Positions 37,944-49,307 are shown, counted from the stretch's first letter. The stretch: 64,000 nt of DNA from Streptomyces tropicalis (GCF_029269835.1 NZ_JARJBB010000004.1:477534-541533), one strand, 5' to 3'. Notes: generated by a model not told the origin, from the letters alone. A program made the numbers and translations.

Positions 37944-38449
37944 GGCAGTTCCTCCTCCGGGTCGGGGGGCAGTCCTTCCTCCTGGCGCACCGCGTCGAGG
38001 GCGGCCAGCACCTTGCGCTGGCCCGCCGCGGAGACGCCCATGGAACGCAGGAAGATCTGCTCGATGCCGTTCTCCCGGATCTTGCGCAGGAGTTCGAACT
38101 GGGTGGCCACCTTCTGCGTGACCTCGTCCTCCACGAAGTAGGCGGCCTCCACGCCGAAGAAGCGGGCGAGCAGTGGCACCAGGGTGATCGTGGGCTTGCC
38201 CTCGCCCCGGCGCAGCTTGCCGATCCACGCCCCGGTGACGCTCTCGTCGCCGTAGGCGGAGATGGTGCGGGCCACGTGCTGGTTGCTGAACTCCTTGGCC
38301 CCCGCCGGGCGGACGCGGTCGAAGAGGAACTCGAGGCGTTCGGCGAACGAGGCGCCCGGTCCCGGGACCGGCACGAGCGCATCCTTCGCCGCGCCCGGCC
38401 CGGAATTGCCGTCCGTCACGTCCACCACTTGCTCGGCCCCCTCCCACAT
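37940..38449 (-). CDS. XRE-family regulator, first gene of ImmA operon
   Basis: A 169-aa protein. An N-terminal helix-turn-helix of the XRE kind is seen in NQHVARTISAYGDESVTGAWIGKLRRGEGKPTI (about 55-90), then FFGVEAAYFVEDE typical of these regulators, and a helical C-terminus (AAGQRKVLAALDAVRQEEGL). It probably represses its own operon and is the likely target of the downstream ImmA peptidase. ATG at 38449 has no ribosome binding site but follows a TATAGT box by only seven bases, indicating a leaderless transcript. Confidence 0.85.
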   Translation of the reverse strand: MWEGAEQVVDVTDGNSGPGAAKDALVPVPGPGASFAERLEFLFDRVRPAGAKEFSNQHVARTISAYGDESVTGAWIGKLRRGEGKPTITLVPLLARFFGVEAAYFVEDEVTQKVATQFELLRKIRENGIEQIFLRSMGVSAAGQRKVLAALDAVRQEEGLPPDPEEELP

Positions 38450-38455
38450 GCCTGA

Positions 38456-38465
38456 AACTATAGTT
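38456..38465 (-). promoter_or_regulatory. Leaderless promoter with palindrome for the XRE operon
   Basis: AACTATAGTT is a perfect 10-bp palindrome containing TATAGT (minus strand 38463-38458). The ATG begins at 38449, so transcription would start at or next to the start codon. The palindrome may be both -10 element and XRE operator. Confidence 0.6.
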
Positions 38466-38565
38466 GATGCTGTGGTGGACGGAACAGGGGCGCGCGTACA
38501 CGGGGTTCGGCACCGGGGCCGGGGCAACGCGCCGAGCCGCCCGCGGGCCGGCGACGGAACGCGGA

Positions 38566-38593
38566 CGGCCCCCCTCGCGGACGAGGGGGGCCG
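38566..38593. terminator. 12-bp stem hairpin after the deacetylase
   Basis: CGGCCCCCCTCG and its complement around a CGGA loop, 20 bases beyond the minus-strand deacetylase stop. Confidence 0.75.
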
Positions 38594-38612
38594 GCGGTGC
38601 GGCGGGGCGCGG

Positions 38613-39401
38613 TCAGCGCACGGGGAAGCCGAAGGAGAAGCCCTGCTGCCGCAGCCACGGCAGGACCTCACGCAGCGCGGCCACGGTCTGGGAGCGGTCC
38701 CCGCCCGCGTCGTGGAAGAGCAGCGTCGGCCCGTTGGACACCTCGCGCCGCACGGTCGCGACGATGGCCGCGGTGCCGGGGCGCTCGAAGTCCTTGGAGT
38801 CGACGTTCCAGCCCAGTGGCCGCATCCCGTGGGACGCGGCGAGGGAGCGGCTGTACGGCGTGAACGCCCCGCCCGGCGCACGGTAGTACATCGGCCGCAC
38901 GCCCCCGGACGCCTTCGTGATCATGCCCTCGGCGTCCACGATCTCCTGTCGCTGGTAGGCATCGGACTTCCTGTCCATACCGGTGTCGTGGGACACCGTG
39001 TGGTCGCACAGCCGGTGGCCGGCCGCCACGACCGCCCGCACCAGGTTCGGGTAGGCCCGCGCCTGCGTGCCGACCATGCAGAACGTCGCCTTCACGCCCT
39101 GCTCCCGCAGCACGTCCAGCACCCGCGGCGTCCAGACCGGGTCGGGCCCGTCGTCGATGGTGATGTTGACCCCCCGGGACCCGCGGTCCGAGGCGTGCGC
39201 GATGTCCACCGACACCGTGCGGGCCGCCGCACCGGGGACGCCGTGCGCGCCCGCCGCGGGGGCGGAGACCGCCGGCTGCCGCTGTCCCGCCGCGGGATCG
39301 GCCTGTGCCGTCCACAGCGAGGTGGCGGCCGCCGCCGCCGTCACCCCGAGCGCCGCCGCGAACACCCGCCCGTGCCACCCTCGCCTGCCCCGCCCCGCCA
39401 T
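38613..39401 (-). CDS. Exported polysaccharide deacetylase (NodB domain)
   Basis: A 262-aa protein with an N-terminal signal/anchor (RVFAAALGVTAAAAATSLW). The NodB domain shows ITIDDGPDPVWTP (Asp83/Asp84), DHTVSHDTG (His134 and His138, metal ligands) and RAPGGAFTP. It would remove acetyl groups from peptidoglycan or chitin-like polymers outside the membrane. Motif 1 reads TIDDGP rather than TFDDGP, which is common. ATG at 39401 has a GGGGCGG upstream. It is divergent from nothing nearby and has its own terminator. Confidence 0.9.
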   Translation of the reverse strand: MAGRGRRGWHGRVFAAALGVTAAAAATSLWTAQADPAAGQRQPAVSAPAAGAHGVPGAAARTVSVDIAHASDRGSRGVNITIDDGPDPVWTPRVLDVLREQGVKATFCMVGTQARAYPNLVRAVVAAGHRLCDHTVSHDTGMDRKSDAYQRQEIVDAEGMITKASGGVRPMYYRAPGGAFTPYSRSLAASHGMRPLGWNVDSKDFERPGTAAIVATVRREVSNGPTLLFHDAGGDRSQTVAALREVLPWLRQQGFSFGFPVR

Positions 39402-39557
39402 GTCCGCCCCGTTCCGTGCTGCCGTGGTCCATCCCGTGCACACGTGAGGACGGTGAAAGGGGGAGGCGGGATCCCTCCGTTACGGATCTCGGACAATTCC
39501 GAGGGAAGACGGCGACGGACCGCGCGGCCCACGCCCCTGACGGGCCGTCGGCCGGGC

Positions 39558-40781
39558 TCAGCCGAGGCGCGGTCCGGCCGGAGCGGAGCCGTCGGCGCAC
39601 AGCGCCGTCAGCGCCTCGCGCAGGTCGCGGGGGTGCCCGAGCCCGGCGGCCCGCACCCCCCGGTCCCAGCCGGGGCCGAGCAGCAGGACGCGGCTCTGCC
39701 GGCGGGCGCCCCGGACACCCCACCGGATGGCGGCGACATGAGACGCCAGGGCCAGGCTCGCCGTGGAGCGCGACTGCGACCACAGGGCCACCGCGGCGGG
39801 CCCGACCCGTTCCACCGTGGCGACCAGTGCCTCGGCGGGCACGGCGCCGCCCAGCATCAGCACGGGCACCCCCCGCTCCGCCAGCGCGGCGCACAGCGCC
39901 TCGATCGGCAGCGTGTGGTACTCGCCCGGCAGGCCCGCGAGCACCACCGGACCGGCGTCAGCGGGATGCCCCTCCAGGGCCGAGCGGACGTACACCTGTC
40001 GCAGGGTGGCCGAGACGTGCCAGGACAGCAGGTGCTCCACCTCGACATAACGGTCGTCGGAGGACTGCCACTTGCGGCCCACCGCCCGCAGCGCCGGAGC
40101 GAGCACCTCCTCCCAGGCCGCCACCAGCCCGTACGCGCGGACCGCCGCCATCACCTGCTCCTGCACCGCCGCCCCGTCCAGCCGTACCGCCGCACGGGCC
40201 AGCCCGCGGCACTCCTGGCGTACGTCGCCCGGCGGCGTCCCGCCCCCCGGCCGGCCGGTGCCGTCCGCCGGGACCGCACCGGCGGGCCGGCCCGCTCGGG
40301 GCGGGTCCGAAGGCGCCGCGTCCCGGGCGGCCACTCCCTCGGCTCCCGCCGACGTCCCTTCTGCTCCAGCCGGCGTTCTCCCGCCTCCCGGCGGTGTTCC
40401 TTCCGCTCCCGCCACCGTCGCGGCCGCGACGGCCACCGTCCCGCTCGTGCCGGTCGCGGCTCGTGCCGTCCCGTCCACCGGTCCCGCCGTCCCGGCCGGC
40501 ACCTCCGGTACCGCCGGCCCTGCGTCCCCGGCCGTGCGGGCCTCGGCGAACTCCCGCGCCGCGCGCGCCGCCTCCGCGGGCGGCACGCCCGACGCGGTGA
40601 GCCGGCACATCTCCTGCATCATGGCGACGTCGTCGGGGGTCCAGCGGCGGTGGCGGCCGTCCGCCCGGGCGGCGGGACCCAGGCCGTAGCGGCGGTCCCA
40701 CGAGCGGAGCGTCGTGGGGGACACGCCGAGCCGTCTCGCGAGGAGACCGGTCGTGACGCCCACGCCGGGTGCTGCGGCCAT
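39558..40781 (-). CDS. MerR regulator with cobalamin-binding domain (LitR/CarH-like)
   Basis: A 407-aa predicted B12-dependent, probably light-responsive repressor. A MerR HTH (residues 8-60; TTGLLARRLGVSPTTLRSWDRRYGLGP) is joined by a long Ala/Gly/Thr linker (about 83-187, three AGAEG repeats) to a B12-binding cap (about 188-270; Trp238, then Glu249-His250) and a cobalamin-binding fold (GPVVLAGLPGEYHTLP; lower-ligand His289). Trp, Glu-His and the axial His are the residues that hold and sense adenosylcobalamin in CarH. The linker is much longer than in CarH. ATG at 40781 follows AGGGGAAGGG. An ECF sigma gene lies upstream on the same strand. Confidence 0.85.
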   Translation of the reverse strand: MAAAPGVGVTTGLLARRLGVSPTTLRSWDRRYGLGPAARADGRHRRWTPDDVAMMQEMCRLTASGVPPAEAARAAREFAEARTAGDAGPAVPEVPAGTAGPVDGTARAATGTSGTVAVAAATVAGAEGTPPGGGRTPAGAEGTSAGAEGVAARDAAPSDPPRAGRPAGAVPADGTGRPGGGTPPGDVRQECRGLARAAVRLDGAAVQEQVMAAVRAYGLVAAWEEVLAPALRAVGRKWQSSDDRYVEVEHLLSWHVSATLRQVYVRSALEGHPADAGPVVLAGLPGEYHTLPIEALCAALAERGVPVLMLGGAVPAEALVATVERVGPAAVALWSQSRSTASLALASHVAAIRWGVRGARRQSRVLLLGPGWDRGVRAAGLGHPRDLREALTALCADGSAPAGPRLG

Positions 40782-41191
40782 GGCCCTTCCCCTCGGGGTG
40801 CTGCGGCGTGCGGCCGGACGGGAATGCGACATCAACGGGTTCCGGCCGCGGGCCGCCCCCGGATGCAGCGGCACGCGAGCGGGTGCCTCGGAGCGGGTGC
40901 CTCGGAGGCGAGAGTGAGCCGGGGTGCCCTGGCCCGGCGGAGCAAAGCGGGAGGCGCGGCCCGGGGGTCTGCGGGCCCGTTCGTCCCCGTGCGCACCCGC
41001 GTGCCTACCCGTCGGATCCGGCCGGGACTCCGTGTCACGGTCGAGGGCCCCTGCTGCGGGACCCTCGCCGTACGCCGGGCCGTTTCCGGGCCGTGACGGC
41101 CCGGCGGCCCTCGTACGGCCGCCGGGCGGGCGGTCGGTCCGGCCCGTGCGTGAAGTTGCACCGATTGCGCATCGTTGCACCGGCCCGCGCG
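40782..41191. other. Intergenic region between sigma and MerR-B12 genes
   Basis: A 410-base gap. It contains two exact 14-bp tandem copies (40877-40890 and 40891-40904, unit GAGCGGGTGCCTCG) and, at its upstream end, a set of GCAYCG repeats (listed separately). No gene is supported. The MerR-B12 promoter should lie here. Confidence 0.6.
41157..41182. promoter_or_regulatory. GCAYCG repeats upstream of the MerR-B12 gene
   Basis: TGCACCG (41157-41163), GCATCG (41169-41174) and TGCACCG (41176-41182). The first two GCAYCG cores are 11 bases apart. The same core occurs in the block upstream of the sigma gene. Candidate CarH-type operator. Confidence 0.5.
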
Positions 41192-41827
41192 TCACGCCCG
41201 CTGCGGTACGGGTCCGTCCAAGCCGTCCGCGCGCAGGCAGCGGGCCAGCCGGTGCAGCCCGCGCCGCGCATGGCTCTTGACCGTGCCGAGGGGCAGGCCG
41301 GTGACCTGGGCGATCTGCTGCTGGGTGAGGTCGTCGTAGAAGGCCAGGCCGAGCACGCGGCGCTGTGCGGCGGGCAGCCGCGCCAGCTCCCGGCCGACCA
41401 GGACGCGGTCGAGGACGCCGTCGGGCTGCGCGGCGCGGTCGGGCGTCCGCAGCGCGGCCATCGAGCCCGCGGCCACCGCCAGCTCGGTGCGCCGCGTCCG
41501 TGCCGCGAGGGCGTCGGCGATCTTCCGCCGGGTGATGCCGACCAGCCAGGCGGACAGCGCGCCCCGGTCGGGGTGGAAGCCCGCCCGTCCGCGCCACGCG
41601 GCCAGGAAGACCGTCTGGGTGACGTCCTCGGCCTCGCTGGCGTCGCCCAGGGACCGGCGGGCGAGGGTGTACACCAGCGAGCCCCAGCGTGCGTAGACGT
41701 CGGTCAGGCAGGCGTCCTCGCCGGCGGCGAACCGCGCCGCGAGGGCCTCGTCGGCGCCCGGCTCCCCGGCGGCGGACCACCGGGGATCCCGGGTCGGGGG
41801 CGTGACGGCGGTCTGCTGTGCGGCCAT
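41192..41827 (-). CDS. ECF RNA polymerase sigma factor
   Basis: A 211-aa sigma factor: sigma-2 (about 35-100; YARWGSLVYTLARRSLGDASEAEDVTQTVF, AWLVGITRRKIAD) and sigma-4 (about 150-200; LPAAQRRVLGLAFYDDLTQQQIAQVTG, LPLGTVKSHARRGLHRL). No anti-sigma gene overlaps it; instead the MerR-B12 regulator lies 410 bases downstream on the same strand. In light-responsive Streptomyces loci a LitR regulator and an ECF sigma factor (LitS) are paired in front of carotenoid genes, but no carotenoid genes occur here. ATG at 41827 follows AGGAGG at a longish spacing. Confidence 0.9.
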   Translation of the reverse strand: MAAQQTAVTPPTRDPRWSAAGEPGADEALAARFAAGEDACLTDVYARWGSLVYTLARRSLGDASEAEDVTQTVFLAAWRGRAGFHPDRGALSAWLVGITRRKIADALAARTRRTELAVAAGSMAALRTPDRAAQPDGVLDRVLVGRELARLPAAQRRVLGLAFYDDLTQQQIAQVTGLPLGTVKSHARRGLHRLARCLRADGLDGPVPQRA

Positions 41828-42250
41828 GGCGACTGCTCCTCCTGCCGGGCGGCGGGCGTCCCGTCGCGGGTCCGGAGCCGGACACCGGCCACGGCGCCCG
41901 CGGGCGCCGGCCGGCCGGTCACGTCGGGCGACTCCGGCCCCTCCACGGTGCGCGCGCCGGGTGCATCGCTTCAAGCTGCATCGACTCTGCATCGACTCGC
42001 GTCGTCCCGGGGACGCAGCCGGGGCGGGGCCCGGCCCGTGGGCCCGCGCGGGACCCGTGGCACGGGGGACGGCGGAGGGTCCGACCTGCGGCCCCGCGTG
42101 CGACCTGGGATGGGTAGCCCGCCCGGAGCTGGGTAAGCGGCCGGGCGACAGGGCCGCGACACCGGGCCGGAGTGGCCCGGTTCACATGGCATGACCGGGA
42201 CGACGCCGACACCATGGTCCTCGTCAAACGGCACGCCGAAGGGATCCAGG
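41828..42250. other. Divergent region between sigma and pyc
   Basis: About 420 bases containing the iterons above and the promoters of the sigma gene and pyc. I see no gene in it. The pyc ribosome binding region is AAGGGATCCAGG at 42239-42250. Confidence 0.55.
41960..41996. promoter_or_regulatory. TGCATCG iterons upstream of the sigma gene
   Basis: TGCATCG occurs at 41960, 41975 and 41986. The last two are part of an exact 11-bp direct repeat (TGCATCGACTC, 41975-41985 and 41986-41996). CarH operators are built from direct repeats with 11-bp spacing, so this is a candidate MerR-B12 binding site about 135-170 bases upstream of the sigma start. Confidence 0.55.
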
Positions 42251-45200
42251 ATGTTCCGCAAGGTGCTCGTCGCCAACCGCGGCGAGATTGCGATTCGCGC
42301 GTTCCGCGCAGGCTATGAACTGGGGGCACGGACGGTCGCCGTCTTCCCCCACGAGGACCGCAACTCGCTGCACCGGCTCAAGGCCGACGAGGCCTACGAG
42401 ATCGGCGAACCGGGACACCCGGTGCGGGCGTACCTCTCCGTCGAGGAGGTCGTCGACGCGGCCCGCCGGGCGGGCGCCGACGCCGTCTACCCGGGCTACG
42501 GCTTCCTCTCGGAGAACCCGGAACTGGCACGGGCCTGCGCGGACGCCGGCATCACGTTCGTCGGGCCGGACGCCGACACCCTCGAACTGACCGGCAACAA
42601 GGCCCGCGCGGTCGCCGCCGCGCGCGCCGCGGGCGTCCCCGTGCTCGGCTCCTCGGCGCCCTCCACGGACGTCGACGAACTGGTCCGCGCCGCCGACGAC
42701 GTGGGCTTCCCCGTCTTCGTGAAGGCGGTCGCGGGCGGCGGCGGCCGCGGCATGCGCCGGGTGGAGGACCCCGTCGCCCTGCGGGAGGCCATCGAGGCCG
42801 CCTCCCGCGAGGCCGCGTCCGCGTTCGGCGACCCCACCGTCTTCCTGGAGAAGGCCGTCGTCGACCCGCGCCACATCGAGGTGCAGATCCTCGCCGACGG
42901 GCAGGGCGGCGTCATCCACCTCTTCGAGCGCGACTGCTCCCTCCAGCGCCGCCACCAGAAGGTCATCGAGATGGCGCCCGCGCCGAATCTCGACCCGGAG
43001 CTGCGCGACCGGATCTGCGCCGACGCGGTCCGCTTCGCCCGGGAGATCGGCTACCGCAACGCGGGCACCGTCGAGTTCCTCCTCGACCGCGACGGCCGGC
43101 ACGTCTTCATCGAGATGAACCCGCGCATCCAGGTCGAGCACACGGTGACGGAGGAGGTCACCGACGTCGACCTGGTCCAGGCCCAGATGCGCATCGCGGC
43201 GGGGGAGACGCTGGAGGACCTGGGCCTCGCGCAGGAGACCGTGACCCTGCGCGGGGCGGCCCTGCAGTGCCGGATCACCACCGAGGACCCCGCCAACGGC
43301 TTCCGGCCCGACACGGGCCGGATCAGCGCCTACCGCTCGCCCGGCGGCTCCGGCATCCGGCTGGACGGCGGCACCACCCACGCCGGCACCGAGATCAGCG
43401 CGCACTTCGACTCCATGCTCGTGAAGCTCACCTGCCGGGGCCGCGACTTCACGGCCGCGATGGGGCGGGCCCGGCGTGCCGTGGCCGAGTTCCGCATCCG
43501 CGGCGTGGCCACGAACATCCCGTTCCTCCAGGCCGTCCTCGACGACCCGGACTTCCAGGCCGGGCGGGTCACGACCTCGTTCATCGAGGAGCGACCGCAC
43601 CTGCTCACCGCGCGCTCCTCCGCCGACCGCGGCACCAAGCTGCTGACCTACCTCGCCGACGTCACCGTCAACAAGCCGCACGGCGAGCGGCCCGAGCTGG
43701 TCGACCCCGTCACCAAGCTGCCCGCGCTGCCCGACGGGGAGCCGCCCGCCGGCTCGCGGCAGCGGCTGGCCGAGCTGGGCCCGGAGGGCTTCGCCCGGTG
43801 GCTGCGCAGCTCGCCCACCATCGGCGTCACCGACACCACCTTCCGCGACGCCCACCAGTCGCTGCTCGCCACCCGGGTGCGCACCAAGGACCTCCTGGCC
43901 GTCGCCCCGGTCGTCGCCCGGACCCTGCCCGAGCTGCTCTCCCTGGAGTGCTGGGGCGGCGCCACCTACGACGTCGCCCTGCGCTTCCTCGCCGAGGACC
44001 CCTGGGAGCGCCTGGCCGCCCTGCGCGAGGCCGCCCCGAACATCTGCCTCCAGATGCTGCTGCGCGGCCGCAACACGGTGGGCTACACCCCGTACCCGAC
44101 CGAGGTCACCGACGCCTTCGTCCGGGAGGCCGCCGCCACCGGCATCGACATCTTCCGGATCTTCGACGCGCTCAACGACGTCGGCCAGATGCGGCCCGCC
44201 ATCGACGCCGTCCGGGAGACCGGCACCGCCGTCGCCGAGGTCGCGCTGTGCTACACCGGCGACCTGTCCGACCCCGCGGAGCGGCTCTACACCCTGGACT
44301 ACTACCTCCGCCTCGCCGAGCAGATCGTGGACGCGGGCGCCCACGTGCTGGCCATCAAGGACATGGCGGGACTGCTGCGGGCCCCGGCCGCGGCGACCCT
44401 CGTGTCGGCGCTGCGCCGCGAGTTCGACCTCCCGGTCCACCTGCACACCCACGACACCGCCGGCGGCCAGCTCGCCACCTACCTGGCCGCGATCCAGGCC
44501 GGCGCGGACGCGGTGGACGGCGCGGTCGCCTCGATGGCGGGCACCACCTCGCAGCCGTCGCTGTCGGCGATCGTCGCCGCCACCGACCACTCCGAGCGGC
44601 CGACCGGCCTGGACCTGCGGGCCGTCGGCGACCTGGAGCCGTACTGGGAGGGCGTGCGCCGCATCTACGCCCCCTTCGAGGCGGGCCTCGCCTCGCCGAC
44701 CGGGCGCGTCTACCACCACGAGATCCCCGGCGGCCAGCTGTCCAACCTGCGCACGCAGGCGGTCGCGCTGGGCCTCGGCGACCGCTTCGAGGACATCGAG
44801 GCGATGTACGCGGCCGCGGACCGCATCCTCGGCCACCTGGTGAAGGTCACCCCCTCGTCCAAGGTGGTCGGCGACCTGGCCCTGCACCTCGTGGGCGCCG
44901 GGGTGGCACCGGAGGACTTCGAGGCGACACCGGAGCGCTTCGACATCCCCGACTCCGTCATCGGCTTCCTGCGCGGCGAGCTGGGCACCCCGCCCGGCGG
45001 CTGGCCGGAGCCCTTCCGCACCAAGGCGCTCCAGGGCCGCGCCGACGCCAAGCCGGTGCAGGAGCTCGGCGCCGAGGACCGCACCGGCCTGGAGAAGTCC
45101 CCCCGCGCCACACTGAACCGGCTGCTGTTCCCCGGTCCGACGCGCGAGTTCGAGGCGCACCGCCAGAGCTACGGCGACACCAGCGTCCTCGACAGCAAGG

Positions 45201-45625
45201 ACTTCTTCTACGGACTGAGCCCGGCCACCGAGTACGGCGTCGACCTCGAGCCGGGCGTGCGGCTGCTCATCGAGCTCCAGGCCGTGGGCGAGGCGGACGA
45301 GCGCGGCATGCGCACCGTGATGTCCACGCTCAACGGCCAGCTCCGGCCGATCCAGGTGCGCGACACCGCCGCCGCCTCGGACGTCCCCGTGACGGAGAAG
45401 GCGGACCGGGGCAATCCCGGTCATGTGGCGGCGCCGTTCGCGGGCGTGGTGACCCTCTCCGTCGCCGAGGGCGACCAGGTGGACGCGGGCGCCACCGTGG
45501 CCACCATCGAGGCGATGAAGATGGAGGCCGCCATCACCGTGCCCAAGGCCGGCCGGATCAGCCGGCTCGCGATCAACCGCGTGCAGCAGGTGGAGGGCGG
45601 CGACCTGCTCGTCGAGGTCTCCTGA
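42251..45625 (+). CDS. pyc: Pyruvate carboxylase
   Basis: A 1124-aa single-chain biotin enzyme that carboxylates pyruvate to oxaloacetate (anaplerosis). The biotin carboxylase domain (about 1-450; FRKVLVANRGEIA, GGGGRGMR, EMNPRIQVEHTV) is followed by the carboxyltransferase TIM barrel (about 530-800; GVTDTTFRDAHQSLLATR, LECWGGATYDV, KDMAG, HTHDTAG) and a C-terminal biotinyl domain with AMKMEA (biotin Lys1090). Length and order are standard. ATG at 42251 is preceded by AAGGG; an in-frame ATG at 42191 has no support. Monocistronic, with a terminator behind. Confidence 0.97.
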   Translation: MFRKVLVANRGEIAIRAFRAGYELGARTVAVFPHEDRNSLHRLKADEAYEIGEPGHPVRAYLSVEEVVDAARRAGADAVYPGYGFLSENPELARACADAGITFVGPDADTLELTGNKARAVAAARAAGVPVLGSSAPSTDVDELVRAADDVGFPVFVKAVAGGGGRGMRRVEDPVALREAIEAASREAASAFGDPTVFLEKAVVDPRHIEVQILADGQGGVIHLFERDCSLQRRHQKVIEMAPAPNLDPELRDRICADAVRFAREIGYRNAGTVEFLLDRDGRHVFIEMNPRIQVEHTVTEEVTDVDLVQAQMRIAAGETLEDLGLAQETVTLRGAALQCRITTEDPANGFRPDTGRISAYRSPGGSGIRLDGGTTHAGTEISAHFDSMLVKLTCRGRDFTAAMGRARRAVAEFRIRGVATNIPFLQAVLDDPDFQAGRVTTSFIEERPHLLTARSSADRGTKLLTYLADVTVNKPHGERPELVDPVTKLPALPDGEPPAGSRQRLAELGPEGFARWLRSSPTIGVTDTTFRDAHQSLLATRVRTKDLLAVAPVVARTLPELLSLECWGGATYDVALRFLAEDPWERLAALREAAPNICLQMLLRGRNTVGYTPYPTEVTDAFVREAAATGIDIFRIFDALNDVGQMRPAIDAVRETGTAVAEVALCYTGDLSDPAERLYTLDYYLRLAEQIVDAGAHVLAIKDMAGLLRAPAAATLVSALRREFDLPVHLHTHDTAGGQLATYLAAIQAGADAVDGAVASMAGTTSQPSLSAIVAATDHSERPTGLDLRAVGDLEPYWEGVRRIYAPFEAGLASPTGRVYHHEIPGGQLSNLRTQAVALGLGDRFEDIEAMYAAADRILGHLVKVTPSSKVVGDLALHLVGAGVAPEDFEATPERFDIPDSVIGFLRGELGTPPGGWPEPFRTKALQGRADAKPVQELGAEDRTGLEKSPRATLNRLLFPGPTREFEAHRQSYGDTSVLDSKDFFYGLSPATEYGVDLEPGVRLLIELQAVGEADERGMRTVMSTLNGQLRPIQVRDTAAASDVPVTEKADRGNPGHVAAPFAGVVTLSVAEGDQVDAGATVATIEAMKMEAAITVPKAGRISRLAINRVQQVEGGDLLVEVS

Positions 45626-45692
45626 GGGGCCTCCCGCCCCGCTCGCGGCAGCGGCCCGGCCCCGTCCGGCCCGCCCCGGCCCCGCACGGCCC

Positions 45693-45721
45693 CGGCCCCG
45701 GTCCCTCGCGGACCGGGGCCG
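45693..45721. terminator. 12-bp stem hairpin after pyc
   Basis: CGGCCCCGGTCC and complement around CTCGC, 67 bases beyond the pyc stop and before furA. Confidence 0.75.
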
Positions 45722-45825
45722 TCCGCGTCCCGTCACCCGCCCCCGCCGGACGCCGTCACCCCGACTCACACTGGGAACATTCGTTTTCTTGTGTCATTCG
45801 TGTTTAGGGGGGTAGGTTCGGGGCC

Positions 45826-48521
<2,696 letters not shown>

Positions 48522-48599
48522 CCCGGACCGCCGGGCCGCCCCCCGGGGACGGCCCGGCCGTCCGGCACACCGGCCTTCCCGCCGGTGCCGCAGACTCCG

Positions 48600-48638
48600 C
48601 CCCCCGGCATCGCCGCGTCACGCGGCGGTGCCGGGGGG
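48600..48638. terminator. Long hairpin terminator after katG
   Basis: Arms 48600-48617 and 48621-48638 pair over 18 positions with one G-T wobble around a three-base loop. It ends the furA-katG transcript. Confidence 0.85.
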
Positions 48639-48681
48639 CGCGGCGCGTCCCGCCCGGTCCGGGCCCGGCCCGGGACCGAGC

Positions 48682-49203
48682 GTGTTGACCCGGACACCCT
48701 GGACCGCCGAACCGCGGGCCGTCTTCTGGGGCATGAACGGGCTGACGCCCGAGGAGGTGCGCGAGGTCTACGCCCACCTGGACACGCTCTCCTCCCACCA
48801 CGCGTACCTGGTCGTGAAGGACGGACGGCCGGCGGCGCTGCTCCAGACGTACGAGCCGGACGCGGACCGCGTGGGCGACGTCTACGACGTCCGCCCCGGC
48901 GACATCGGCATGCACCTGCTCCTCGCGCCCGCCGGGACCGGCGGCGCGCGTCCCGGATGGACCGCGGCCCTGTGCGGCGTGATGCTCGCCTTCGTGCTGG
49001 CGGGGCCGGACCGGGCCCGTGTCGTCGTCGACCCGGACGTGCGCAACGAGAAGGCGATCGCCCGGTTCCGGCGGCAGGGATTCGTCACCGGCCCGTCCGT
49101 GGTCCTGCCCGCGCTGGACCTGCCCGACGTCAGCGTGCCGGAGAAGCGGGCGCGGCTGGCCTTCCTCACCCGGGAGGCGTTCGAAGCGGCCCGGCCGTCC
49201 TGA
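48682..49203 (+). CDS. Siderophore-type GNAT acetyltransferase, possibly N-terminally short
   Basis: A 173-aa (from GTG at 48682) acetyltransferase of the Acetyltransf_8 kind (IucB/RhbD-like): AVFWGMNGLTPEEVREVYAHL, LQTYEPD, DVYDVRPGDIGMHLLLAP and VVVDPDVRNEKAIARFRRQGF. These usually acylate hydroxyl-lysine or related siderophore precursors. Relatives have about 25 more residues before the FWGM segment, and no good start with ribosome site is visible, so either the start is misread or the 5' end is lost. No siderophore genes are nearby. It lies directly downstream of the katG terminator. Confidence 0.65.
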   Translation: MLTRTPWTAEPRAVFWGMNGLTPEEVREVYAHLDTLSSHHAYLVVKDGRPAALLQTYEPDADRVGDVYDVRPGDIGMHLLLAPAGTGGARPGWTAALCGVMLAFVLAGPDRARVVVDPDVRNEKAIARFRRQGFVTGPSVVLPALDLPDVSVPEKRARLAFLTREAFEAARPS

Positions 49204-49307
49204 CCCGCGGCGCCACGGCCGTGGGACGGCGCATCACAGGACCGTGTCCGCCGTGTCCGAGGGAATGCCCGAGCAAACGGACGGATGTCGTGGCGCACGG
49301 GGGGCAG

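Noticed and set aside
34568..38449. Toxin-antitoxin module
   Set aside because: XRE-ImmA can look like one, but a membrane protein and exported amidase fit a signalling operon better; no toxin fold was seen.
39558..41827. Light-induced carotenoid cluster
   Set aside because: The regulator and sigma factor resemble LitR/LitS, but no crt genes are in the window.
45776..45811. CATTCGT direct repeats as a defined FurA operator
   Set aside because: Only two partial copies and no clear dyad; mentioned with furA but not called as a site.
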